Shown one piece after another: positions 1 to 6,864 of a DNA stretch of 42,300 nt. Location: positions 1 to 42,300 of the IMG/VR virus record IMGVR_UViG_3300037247_001547; one strand, given 5' to 3'. The translations under genes were made by a program, and so were the position numbers. The DNA comes from a virus. The notes below the pieces were generated by a model. It had not been told where the DNA came from. It saw only the letters and a program-made list of their open reading frames with translations, and did no database searches. Each line of letters opens with the position of its first letter. The first letter of the stretch is position 1.

Positions 1-127
1 CTGTATCCCTGTTGCTTTTGATGGGGAGGCGTGGCCGGCGACCGCGCGCGGAGCGCGCTCCGCTGTTGTTGCTTCATCCCCGACTGTCTGGCTCATGCTC
101 CATCATTCGTTCTTCATCACACTCCGA
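1..127. repeat. Terminal direct repeat, left copy (circular-assembly overlap)
   Basis: Identical to 42174-42300. A 127-bp exact end overlap is what k-mer assemblers leave on circular or circularly permuted molecules, so the real genome is probably 42,173 bp and bases 1 and 42,174 are the same position. It contains a 16-bp perfect palindrome at 48-63 (GCGGAGCGCGCTCCGC). A true short terminal repeat is possible but less likely. Confidence 0.9.
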
Positions 128-304
128 TTGTGGTGGTTCTGGGTCCCTCTCTCGCGTGCGCGTGTGATTAATGATGCGATGGTGTGCGATTGTGCTTGAC
201 TCGGGCATGTAAGACGCTGTATCATGTGCTTACAGTTGGTGACGATGGTGTTCCTTGGCGACCTGACGAGGCTTTCCTCCGTTCGCTATTGTTTGCCATC
301 ATAG

Positions 305-345
305 CCCGCCACAAGGTTCATGGCCTTGTGGCGGGTGTTTATTTT
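305..345 (+). terminator. Strong intrinsic-terminator-like hairpin
   Basis: CCCGCCACAAGG (305-316) pairs perfectly with CCTTGTGGCGGG (324-335) around a 7-nt loop, followed by the T-rich run TGTTTATTTTG. There is no gene immediately upstream on the plus strand, so it may end a noncoding transcript entering from 42.1 kb through the circle junction. Confidence 0.65.
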
Positions 346-1064
346 GTCCTTGATTCGGGCGCGGGGGTTATGGTTTAATCGTGCTATGAGTTACGTATTC
401 ACCGAGGCCATCGTACTTCATTGTCGGTGGCATAGCAGCAGTGGTGATGCCCCTTCCTCATACGAGTCGGGTGGTGCTGCACACCACGTCGGCGTCTGCG
501 CGGGCACTTCTGACCATACCGTTGAAGCGCTTCGATACTCATGGCATTGGTTCAGTTCTGCTCGCGTTTAATTCTTCATTCATGCTTGACGGACGCAGGG
601 CAGGGGTCATGGCCCCGCGATCAGATGGTTGGCTTCGGCCCATACCGGACGACACCGTGCGTTCGTCTTGTTCAATCTACAGTACGGTGTGGCTGAGTGG
701 TGGCTTTGCTACACCCAGACAGCAGCACGATGGCGCAGGGTCTCCACCCTGGACCCGAGCAGCGTGCTGCTGTTGCCTTGCACCCCTCAATGCGCTTCCC
801 TCACGCCTAATTGCACCATCACCCGCCCTCTGACACCACCACACTCTCTCGCGCGTCTCAGATCAAGCGCATCACCCCTTCCTTGACGCATGAGTAGGCC
901 CGCAACACCATCAGCTTAGCTACTCCATCCACTCTCACCCCTTACAGCACTCCCCTCGGTACTGTTTCAGCTACTCCATACTCCATACCACTACCAGCAC
1001 CATAGCTAGAGTGTTTTATGATGCCTACCCCCCCCCTACCTATCTCCCGCGTTCTGATGTAGCC

Positions 1065-1129
1065 ACCCATCCACGTTTCTCGTGGATGGGTATTCCGTCT
1101 TTGGGTCCCGCCCCGTTTCCTGCGGGGAG
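1065..1129 (+). terminator. Tandem hairpins upstream of the first rightward operon
   Basis: ACCCATCCACG (1065-1075) pairs perfectly with CGTGGATGGGT (1081-1091) over a TTTCT loop, followed by ATTCCGTCTTT. A second hairpin, CCCCG/CGGGG, lies at about 1113-1129. They could insulate the promoter at 1164 from upstream transcription. Confidence 0.45.
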
Positions 1130-1163
1130 CAATTTCACTTTCTGCGTTGATGGTCGATTCCGC

Positions 1164-1194
1164 TTGACCTGGCGGGGGGGGGTTAAGGCATAAT
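1164..1194 (+). promoter_or_regulatory. Promoter of the first rightward operon
   Basis: TTGACC (1164-1169), 19-bp spacer containing a run of G, then CATAAT (1189-1194). The downstream ATGGGATTATCTTC and the following Shine-Dalgarno nearly match the minus-strand promoter at 26596-26625, which supports both. The spacer is long by sigma-70 standards. Confidence 0.55.
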
Positions 1195-1225
1195 GGGATT
1201 ATCTTCGGTTGGGGAGGCAATTGAA

Positions 1226-1498
1226 ATGAAAACCCGCGCTGAATTACAGCGAATGTCGAAGAGTCGGTTGGTCGGGCTTTTGTTTGACACCCTCCGTGAT
1301 GCCAAAAAGAACGCCGATAAGGATCGGTGGGCAATTGCTCGACTGGAGGGTGAGTTGTGGACCGGGCAAGATCGCTTGCTCGTGGCGCTGGGCGAGAAGC
1401 GCGAATTAGTGGAGGTTCGAAAGATGGACCGCGTTTGTGGCGCCGGTTTCAAGGATGGCATCCGATTTCTGATTGATTGCCGGAAGGGAGGCGCGTGA
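1226..1498 (+). CDS. Hypothetical protein, 90 aa
   Basis: First gene after the promoter at 1164. The ATG at 1226 is chosen because GGGGAGG lies 8 nt upstream; an earlier in-frame ATG at 1193 has no such site. The product is charged and helical (Lys, Arg, Glu and Leu rich), consistent with a short coiled-coil or DNA-associated early protein. It ends in a TGATG overlap with the next gene. Not recognised. Confidence 0.7.
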   Translation: MKTRAELQRMSKSRLVGLLFDTLRDAKKNADKDRWAIARLEGELWTGQDRLLVALGEKRELVEVRKMDRVCGAGFKDGIRFLIDCRKGGA

Positions 1499-1944
1499 TG
1501 GTGCGATTGAAAGCGGGATTCTGGATTTGCGCGGCGGTGTTCGTTGTGGCGAGTGTGGTTGTAGACTGGGTTTTCGTTTATCACCTGAAGCATGGGTCGC
1601 ATGAGTCGGCGAAGGAGTTCGGTTCGCCTTCGCCCAATTTTGCTCTCGATGTTTCGGATGATGCTGCCGCGTGGAACGATCTTGGCGAAAATATTGGCGA
1701 GGTCACTTTCGTTGATGTCGTGCGTGATAATTCATCCGACTACGACCGGGGGTTCAACGACGCGCTTGAGAACCTCGCCCTGTGGCTCCCGGCAATTGAG
1801 AATGCAGAGAACGGTGTCTACGCGATACTTTGGGCGCCTGGAATGCCTCCCGTGACCCATCAGGAGTGGTGGGGGATGGACACTGAGACAAGGTTCGACG
1901 TGCTGCGGCGAATGTATGGGGTCGAGAAGACGGAGGATGACTGA
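1498..1944 (+). CDS. Membrane-anchored hypothetical protein, 148 aa
   Basis: Starts in a TGATG overlap behind GGGAGG. Residues ~7-28 form one hydrophobic segment after Arg/Lys, giving an N-terminal anchor or uncleaved signal. The remainder is soluble and acidic with a Trp-rich patch (HQEWWGMD) near the C-terminus. Coupling to both neighbours suggests it is made in step with them. Function not recognised. Confidence 0.65.
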   Translation: MVRLKAGFWICAAVFVVASVVVDWVFVYHLKHGSHESAKEFGSPSPNFALDVSDDAAAWNDLGENIGEVTFVDVVRDNSSDYDRGFNDALENLALWLPAIENAENGVYAILWAPGMPPVTHQEWWGMDTETRFDVLRRMYGVEKTEDD

Positions 1945-2264
1945 TGGCGCCGCGTAAATGGACTGTGATTGCACAGCTGGGACCGGAGCATCAGGAGACG
2001 TGGGAGATCGACCTGGTCAAAGACTTTTTTTACAAGGAAAAGTATGTTGCCCAGTTGTCCGATGATGTTGCCAGGCAGAGAGTTGAGAAACGTGGCTTGG
2101 AGAAAGCTGCCGCCCTGATCGATGTCTGGGCGCGGCCGGCTGATGAGCCGGAGAAGCATTGCGCGGCGCCGGAGTTATCCAAGGATGAGTTTGAGGCGAA
2201 ATATCGCCAAGGATACTATGATCATGCCGGTCCACCGCCCGAGGAGATTCGTGATGAGAGGTAG
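1944..2264 (+). CDS. Hypothetical protein, 106 aa
   Basis: Starts in a TGATG overlap (1942-1946) with the preceding stop. Soluble, Glu/Lys/Arg-rich, with an acidic proline-containing tail. It ends with TAG, showing that amber is an ordinary stop here, which matters for the interrupted ORF at 2411. It overlaps the next start by 11 bp. Not recognised. Confidence 0.6.
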   Translation: MAPRKWTVIAQLGPEHQETWEIDLVKDFFYKEKYVAQLSDDVARQRVEKRGLEKAAALIDVWARPADEPEKHCAAPELSKDEFEAKYRQGYYDHAGPPPEEIRDER

Positions 2265-2409
2265 CTGGCGAAGTGAGCGCGAGCCCGGTGATTCCACTCT
2301 CTGGCCTGAGTTCTGGGCGCAGTGCGTGGCCGGTGGGGAGTCGGTGTTTGTGCGGTGGCTGGAGGCGCGGGTGAGGTGGGTGGAAGAGCAATTGCGAAGG
2401 GAGATGTGA
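2254..2409 (+). CDS. Small Trp/Arg-rich hypothetical protein, 51 aa
   Basis: ATG at 2254 follows GAGGAG by 7 nt. The short product has four Trp and many Arg/Glu, ending in an amphipathic helix (RWLEARVRWVEEQL). The start lies inside the previous gene's end and the stop is 1 nt before the next start. Similar tiny proteins are common in phage early operons; function unknown. Confidence 0.5.
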   Translation: MRGSWRSEREPGDSTLWPEFWAQCVAGGESVFVRWLEARVRWVEEQLRREM

Positions 2410-2410
2410 C

Positions 2411-2695
2411 ATGGGTTCTGAACGCGAGCGTTTGATGTCTACCACCAAGAAGAAGTTGGTGGAAATGATTTATCAAGAGAGAGATGATGGCGCCAAGCGC
2501 GTTTTAAAAATTACCGCCCTGGAGCGCACGGTTGTGGAGTGTGAGGTTAAAGTTCAGGGTGAGCGGGATCGCGTGCTTGAATTGTTGTAGCAAAACGTCG
2601 GTCTGCACCGCAAGATCGAAGGCTACAAGAAGGGTTTTCTGAACTTCAAGAGTGGCGTTGAATTTGCCCTCAAGCACTTTGGAGGCCAATCGTGA
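2411..2695 (+). pseudogene. Small coiled-coil gene interrupted by an in-frame amber codon
   Basis: ATG at 2411 follows GGGAG. The frame gives 59 residues, then TAG at 2588-2590, then 34 further codons to a TGA (2693-2695) that overlaps the next gene's GTG start in the GTGA style used throughout this genome. That coupling and the continuing amphipathic sequence (QNVGLHRKIEGYKKG) suggest the intact gene was ~94 aa. A single C-to-T change (CAG to TAG) explains the break. Suppression is possible but nothing indicates general TAG recoding. Confidence 0.6.
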
Positions 2696-2988
2696 CGAAC
2701 GTGCAAAAAAAAGATCGGCTGCGGCAGCGGGTGCGGGACATGCTGGCGGGGGCGATGGGTTGTGATACCGTCAGAGATGATGATTGTCCGATTTGTCAGC
2801 TTTCGTGCCTGGCCGATATTCAGCGCTGGATTACCGCGATTGATATCGAGTTCTTTCACAAGGATGGTAAGATTCCGCCGAATGACAAGCCGAGTTTTTG
2901 TCTGTTTTACCTGGAGGACTTCGAGACCGTGAACTCCGCGACGGACTGGCTCTGGGAGCGGCGGAAGGACTGGGTGAAGAAGGGATGA
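2692..2988 (+). CDS. Hypothetical protein, 98 aa
   Basis: GTG start overlaps the preceding TGA (GTGA), with GGAGG 6 nt upstream. It carries a CPICQLSC Cys cluster near residues 32-39 that could bind a metal, and a Trp-rich C-terminal half. Soluble. Not recognised. Confidence 0.6.
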   Translation: MTNVQKKDRLRQRVRDMLAGAMGCDTVRDDDCPICQLSCLADIQRWITAIDIEFFHKDGKIPPNDKPSFCLFYLEDFETVNSATDWLWERRKDWVKKG

Positions 2989-2995
2989 TCGAGCG

Positions 2996-3202
2996 ATGCG
3001 TTTTGGAACCGAATTTATGCTCTCCCGTGGCAGTAATGCCCTTGCAATGAATCTTCGCGAGGTTCGCGTTCGTTATATTGGCGCGCGTGGAAATCAGATT
3101 TTGATTGTCCTGATTGAAGACGATCCCCTGGCGAAGGTTGGTCCTTTCCTGGCCGGGGAAACCGGGTGGTATGGCAGGCCGAAAGAATGGAGCGATCGAT
3201 GA
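2996..3202 (+). CDS. Hypothetical protein, 68 aa
   Basis: ATG at 2996 follows GGGATGATCGAGCG. Beta-rich by eye (VRVRYIGARGNQILIVLIEDD), resembling a small SH3-like or Tudor-like barrel, but this is only an impression. It ends in an ATGA overlap with the next gene. Confidence 0.55.
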   Translation: MRFGTEFMLSRGSNALAMNLREVRVRYIGARGNQILIVLIEDDPLAKVGPFLAGETGWYGRPKEWSDR

Positions 3203-3873
3203 CCAAGGAAGAAACGGCGCGACAGTTGAACGGCTGGAAGTTGGGGAATGAGATGCCAGGGGTAATGCGTAAGCTGCTGGCCGGGAATGGGTTAGTGGCG
3301 GTGTACGTGGACGGCGCCGACATGATGCGTCTCGAGGGCGCCTTGGAGTGGGCCAGCAGTCCGTGCGCCTTTGTAGTCGATTCGTTTGGTTCCATTAGGC
3401 TGACGAAGTGCTCCAGTCCGACGTGCCAGAACCTTGGGTCTGATTCCGAGCGCGTCATCTACGTGGAGCACGAGGCCGTAGAGGCCACCTGGGTTATTTC
3501 CTCCAGGATTCCTTCGTCTGAGTTTTGTATTGCATATGACGTTAAGGGTGAATCTATATTTTGCCGTGGCATCGTCCTCGACCTTGCCGACATGTTCGCT
3601 GGCCCCAAGGTCAAGGAGATGATTTTTACTCGCAAGACATTTACCTTGACTCCGTACAGCGCGCCGCCCAGGCGCAAAACCAATCGGTATCAAAGGGGGG
3701 TGGGATACGAAACCGATCCTTGGTGTGATTTGCTCTACTTGGCTGGCGTCAAGCCCCAGGATTGGCATGATGTGCGAGAAGTGATAGTGACAATGGGCGA
3801 GATGAAGGTGACGATGAAGAAGCTGAAAAAAGCGCCGGCGGACATGATCGGGGAGATTGAAAATGGAGCTTGA
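3199..3873 (+). CDS. Hypothetical protein, 224 aa
   Basis: ATG at 3199 (ATGA overlap; GGAG 6 nt upstream) is preferred over the alternative start at 3166. This is the largest protein of the first rightward operon, soluble, with alternating beta-like and charged segments and a Lys-rich C-terminus. No motif was recognised. Its stop codon lies inside the -35 box of the late promoter at 3870, so the two operons abut. Confidence 0.65.
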   Translation: MTKEETARQLNGWKLGNEMPGVMRKLLAGNGLVAVYVDGADMMRLEGALEWASSPCAFVVDSFGSIRLTKCSSPTCQNLGSDSERVIYVEHEAVEATWVISSRIPSSEFCIAYDVKGESIFCRGIVLDLADMFAGPKVKEMIFTRKTFTLTPYSAPPRRKTNRYQRGVGYETDPWCDLLYLAGVKPQDWHDVREVIVTMGEMKVTMKKLKKAPADMIGEIENGA

Positions 3874-3899
3874 CTTCGTGATGTGGATTACGGCATAAT
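3870..3899 (+). promoter_or_regulatory. Late-operon promoter
   Basis: TTGACT (3870-3875), 18-bp spacer, CATAAT (3894-3899). It shares the GGCATAAT -10 region with the promoter at 1164. The next gene starts at 4448, so any transcript would carry an unusually long ~540-nt leader. Confidence 0.6.
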
Positions 3900-4233
3900 C
3901 GTGATCAGATGGTTTGGCAAGTGAGGCCGATAGTTTTATCTTCCGCCTGATAGTTGCTCAACCATCCGCTGGCGGTTGTCGGAGTTCGCGCCGGGCCGCC
4001 AGTTCATTCGCCCTGATCGTCTCGATCTAAGATACCGGCCTTCGAGAGGCCCGGAGACGCGGGTAACCAATCCCGCAATATTGGGCGCCAAGTTTTAATC
4101 GAAAGGAATGCCCAAGCGTTGTAGCAATAAAGAGAATCGCCCATAACGATGTAGGGCCACTACCTCTTGAGCGAACGCTGGCTATGGGGAGGGATCGTTG
4201 GGTTCGTCACCCGTGGCAATTCCTCCCATGTAA

Positions 4234-4356
4234 TTTGAGTGCGGGTAATCGGAATTGGTCCGGTCGCCTTGCTGACGCCAGGTTAAATAATATAAGGCTG
4301 AGGTTCGTGGAGCCCACGCGAAAGAGCCGGACGAAGCGAGCCGGCCCGCACTCAAA
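4234..4356 (+). ncRNA. Structured RNA element, copy 1
   Basis: A 12-bp perfect closing stem (TTTGAGTGCGGG 4234-4245 with CCCGCACTCAAA 4345-4356) encloses an AATAA-containing arm bounded by GCC/GGC (4277-4298), a CGTGG/CCACG hairpin (4306-4318) and a GCCGG/CCGGC hairpin (4326-4345). The 3-prime part, GAGCCGG-N10-CCGGCCCGCACTCAA, recurs on the minus strand at 30421-30450 with an 8-nt loop. It lies 92 nt upstream of the HTH gene. Confidence 0.6.
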
Positions 4357-4360
4357 ACGA

Positions 4361-4421
4361 CTGGGGGGTCAGGGAAGATTGAGGAGAGCGCTCTCCGAAG
4401 GTCTTGTGGTCCCGCCCCCAG
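4361..4421 (+). promoter_or_regulatory. Multi-helix hairpin just upstream of the first late gene
   Basis: CTGGGGG (4361-4367) pairs with CCCCCAG (4415-4421). Inside are GGGA/TCCC, AAGA/TCTT and a 14-nt palindrome GGAGAGCGCTCTCC (4383-4396). The Shine-Dalgarno AGGAGA follows at about 4435, so this stack could gate translation or transcription of the HTH gene. Confidence 0.5.
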
Positions 4422-4447
4422 CACAATTAATTGAAGGAGAACGTACA

Positions 4448-4741
4448 GTGAGCAGACCGGCAAAATTAGCGTTCAGCGTCAGGGGCATGGAGCGGTGGAG
4501 CGGAGCCAGGATCGACAGGGAGATGAAGGCTTTGGGGTTGAATCATAATCAGCTTTGCGCCTTGACTCACGCGTCCGGGTCTCCGTGTAAGGTTGCTCAG
4601 TCCACGCTCTCCCGGTTCGTGGCCGGGACGGATAAGGCATATCAGGCGTCGCTGACCCTGGCGTTGAAGAATGAGATTGCGCGACGGAAGAAAGCGGATG
4701 CGGCGAGATGGAAAGTGACTCCACGGAAGAAGCGAAAATGA
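4448..4741 (+). CDS. Helix-turn-helix protein, 97 aa
   Basis: GTG at 4448 with AGGAGA 7 nt upstream. The centre reads as an XRE-like HTH (LGLNHNQLCALTHASG... then STLSRFVAG, residues ~36-63), followed by a strongly basic tail (RKKADAARWKVTPRKKRK). Probably a DNA-binding regulator; its position before the terminase genes also permits a packaging role. Ends in an ATGA overlap with the next small ORF. It sits behind a long structured leader, so its synthesis may be RNA-controlled. Confidence 0.65.
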   Translation: MSRPAKLAFSVRGMERWSGARIDREMKALGLNHNQLCALTHASGSPCKVAQSTLSRFVAGTDKAYQASLTLALKNEIARRKKADAARWKVTPRKKRK

Positions 4742-4878
4742 TAACTGAAATCGAATGGTTGGCCGGTCATTGGCCTCGACGAAGATTTGAAGATTGCACG
4801 TCGCATCTCGCGGAGGCAGGGGCATCTTGGCCCCGGTTTGTTCGTAAGCCTTGGTGGATTCGTCCGGGAAGATGCTGA
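4738..4878 (+). CDS. Small Trp/Arg-rich ORF, 46 aa
   Basis: Starts in ATGA overlap with the HTH gene and ends in TGATG overlap with the terminase small subunit start at 4878. This double coupling is the main evidence that it is translated. Rich in Trp and Arg (LAGHWPRRRF; RKPWWIRPGR). Function unknown; it may mainly couple translation. Confidence 0.45.
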   Translation: MITEIEWLAGHWPRRRFEDCTSHLAEAGASWPRFVRKPWWIRPGRC

Positions 4879-5390
4879 TGGTGCCTGACGAACAAGACGA
4901 TGGCATGCCGAAGCCCTTTGGCGGCTATATTCTCACCGACGTTGACCGGGCCAAGGGGTTGGAGAAGATGCGCGCGGCCAACAGCGGTCCGCGGTTCAAC
5001 GGGCGCCTGAACAAGTTTCTCCAGCGCAAGGCCAACGTCAATGTCGCCCGTGAGATGTTCACCAGTAAAGAGCAAGCCCTGTTTGATGCCATAACCGGCT
5101 GGGAGCAGCGTGAAGCCGATCCCGAAACTGGCGAGGGATCCGCGCTGACCAATCTTGATGTCGTCGTTGTCGGTGCGATAATTCGGGCGCATACGAGTGA
5201 CAAGGCGTTTGGGACAGTCGCCGACCGGATGGACGGGAAGGCGGTCCAGGAGGTGCGGACGCAGGGGCGGGTGGTGTTGGACTTTCAGATTCCGCCCGAG
5301 ATGCGGGAGTTGATGGAGGTCGCTGAGAAGAAGGCGGTGGGTGGCGGGGATGGACTGGTGGTAGAAGCGGATTTTGAGGTGGAGGAGTGA
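4878..5390 (+). CDS. Probable terminase small subunit, 170 aa
   Basis: ATG at 4878 is preferred over the in-frame GTG at 4851 because it forms a TGATG junction with the preceding ORF. Residues ~75-140 hold a helical region ending TSDKAFGTVADRMDGKAVQEV, resembling small terminases and Terminase_2-like proteins that bind packaging sites. Acidic C-terminus. Location directly before terL supports the call. It would recognise genomic DNA and load the large subunit. Confidence 0.6.
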   Translation: MVPDEQDDGMPKPFGGYILTDVDRAKGLEKMRAANSGPRFNGRLNKFLQRKANVNVAREMFTSKEQALFDAITGWEQREADPETGEGSALTNLDVVVVGAIIRAHTSDKAFGTVADRMDGKAVQEVRTQGRVVLDFQIPPEMRELMEVAEKKAVGGGDGLVVEADFEVEE

Positions 5391-5392
5391 GC

Positions 5393-5530
5393 GTGCAGAT
5401 TATTGCGATATTTTTAGGTGCATTTTTAGGTGCGTTCCTGGGGATTTTGCTGGTGAATCTATGTCCGCGATTCTGGCGCTGGTTTATGTGCCTTGGGGAT
5501 TATGATCTTTCTGATAATCCGGATGCCTGA
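5393..5530 (+). CDS. Small membrane protein, 45 aa
   Basis: GTG at 5393 directly follows GGAGGAGTGAGC. One membrane segment with the tandem repeat FLGAFLGAFLG (encoded by repeated TTTTTAGGTGC), then a Trp/Arg-rich amphipathic patch and an acidic tail. Its TGA overlaps the terL ATG (TGATG). Unknown function. Confidence 0.5.
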   Translation: MQIIAIFLGAFLGAFLGILLVNLCPRFWRWFMCLGDYDLSDNPDA

Positions 5531-6864
5531 TGTCTGAAACCGTAGTTAATTTTAAGAATTTTCTTTCCCTTGTCTCCCATGCCTATCACCCCTACCTCTT
5601 CGAGCGCGCCTTCTGGTTGATCTTTTGGGGCGGCGCCGGCTCCGGTAAATCCTACACCGCCGCGCAGAAACTCCTCCTTCGCGTTATGCTCGAAAAGGAT
5701 CATCGTTTTTTTGCTCTTCGCAAGGTGGACGTCACTTGCCGTAATTCTATCTATCAGCTTCTCCTCGACTGTATCAATGACTATGGGTTAAGCGATCAAT
5801 TCCTTTGCACGGTGAAGCCGCTCAAGATTACCTTTCTCCCCAACGGTAATACCATTCAGTGCCAGGGCTTGGATGACGAGCAGAAATTGAAGTCTATTCA
5901 AAAGCCCACTGGATTCTGGCTTGAGGAGGCAACCGAATTCACCCCGAAGGATGTTCAGCAAATCGATCTTCGGCTTCGCGGTCATCTTCCCAACTATCAG
6001 CAAATCATGCTCTCGTTCAATCCGATCAGTCAACGGCATCACTTGCGCAAGCGCTTTTTTACTTCCACTCAGTCCGCGGAAGAGCGCGCCGCCGGTGAAT
6101 TGGTTGTTTTTCAAACCACTTACAGGGACTGTGATTTTATTGATAAAAAGTACGGGGAGCGGTTGGAACGGATCGCCGACAAGGCCGCCCACATGGTCTA
6201 CGCTCTCGGCGAATGGGGCATTTTGGAGAACGTGATCTACGGCCCGGTCATCCTCATCGACGAAGAACCGCCCGGCCTGAAAGACAAAATCTACGGTCTC
6301 GATTTCGGCTACGCCAATCCTTCCGCTTGCATGGAGTATCAATTTTCTGGCTCCACCTCGCCCCCCTTTTCTGATCTCAAAGTCTACGAGCGTGAAATAT
6401 TTTACGAAAAGAGCTTGACAACCGAAGCGCTTATCGCGAAAATGCAATTAGAGAACGTGGATAAGGGATATCCGATTTATTGTGATTCGGCTGATCCTTC
6501 ATCTATTGAGGCGATTTTTCAGGCCGGGTTTAACGCCAAGGCGTGCCACAAGGGGCAGGGCTCGGTTGAGGCGGGGATTAAGTTCGTCAAGGGCTTGGAA
6601 ATTTATGGCTACCCGACGAACGTGAATGCCAATCAGGAAGCGGAGACCTATCGGCGCCAGCAGGATCGTGATGGCAATGTCCTGGAGAGGCCGCTCGACC
6701 GGGACAATCACGCAATGGATGCCCGGCGTTACGCCCTGATGACGCACCTGAATTATTTTGGTCAGTGCGAAGCTTTTGATGCCGGTCAACTTCTGGGAAG
6801 CGGACAACAAAGTGCCACGTCAAGATCAATCTCAAGCCGACGCTCAGGAATCTCCTCTATTTAA
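5530..6864 (+). CDS. terL: Terminase large subunit
   Basis: 444 aa, usual length. It powers DNA packaging into proheads and cuts concatemers. N-terminal ATPase: Walker A GGAGSGKS (34-41) and Walker B with catalytic Glu in WLEEATE (130-136). C-terminal RNase H-like nuclease with acidic residues in GLDFGYANP (D258), YCDSADP (D318) and NHAMDARRYA (D396). Resembles the PBSX/Terminase_3 type. Starts in TGATG overlap with the small membrane gene and overlaps the portal gene start. Confidence 0.95.
   Translation: MSETVVNFKNFLSLVSHAYHPYLFERAFWLIFWGGAGSGKSYTAAQKLLLRVMLEKDHRFFALRKVDVTCRNSIYQLLLDCINDYGLSDQFLCTVKPLKITFLPNGNTIQCQGLDDEQKLKSIQKPTGFWLEEATEFTPKDVQQIDLRLRGHLPNYQQIMLSFNPISQRHHLRKRFFTSTQSAEERAAGELVVFQTTYRDCDFIDKKYGERLERIADKAAHMVYALGEWGILENVIYGPVILIDEEPPGLKDKIYGLDFGYANPSACMEYQFSGSTSPPFSDLKVYEREIFYEKSLTTEALIAKMQLENVDKGYPIYCDSADPSSIEAIFQAGFNAKACHKGQGSVEAGIKFVKGLEIYGYPTNVNANQEAETYRRQQDRDGNVLERPLDRDNHAMDARRYALMTHLNYFGQCEAFDAGQLLGSGQQSATSRSISSRRSGISSI

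Larger units (their letters stand above)
1..1163. other. Gene-poor region, right part of the hairpin island
   Basis: No ORF here has a ribosome-binding site with protein-like composition; the open frames on both strands look like shadows. Visible structure: a 16-bp palindrome (48-63), a strong hairpin (305-335), small hairpins such as GGGG/CCCC near 603-616 and CAGGGT/ACCCTG near 737-752, and two hairpins at 1065-1129 just before the first gene. Through the circular junction it continues the island that starts near 39.1 kb. Confidence 0.6.
3905..4447 (+). ncRNA. Long structured 5-prime leader of the late operon
   Basis: About 540 nt with no credible ORF and dense local helices: CCGGCCT/AGG-C-CCGG (4035-4054), GCGGG/CCCGC (4059-4076), TTGGGC/GCCCAA (4081-4115), AGCGTT/AACGCT (4115-4179), an 11-bp helix with one bulge (4184-4195 with 4219-4229) capped by GGGT/ACCC, then the element at 4234-4356 and a hairpin stack at 4361-4421. 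CCAAT/ATTGG (4067-4084) is an alternative to GCGGG/CCCGC, so switching is conceivable. Role inferred: cis-regulation, antitermination or a separate RNA. Confidence 0.5.

Noticed and set aside
1-127. Biological direct terminal repeat
   Set aside because: The exact length of 127 equals a common maximal assembly k-mer, so circular overlap is the simpler explanation.
942-1602. Minus-strand ORFs of 130 and 139 codons
   Set aside because: No ribosome sites, improbable composition, and they lie antisense to the convincing rightward operon start.
2588-2590. Genome-wide amber recoding
   Set aside because: TAG terminates several well-defined genes followed immediately by their neighbours, and no suppressor tRNA was seen.
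4234-4356. Retron or group I/II intron identity for the structured element
   Set aside because: No reverse transcriptase or homing endonuclease in the genome and no recognisable intron core motifs or domain V.
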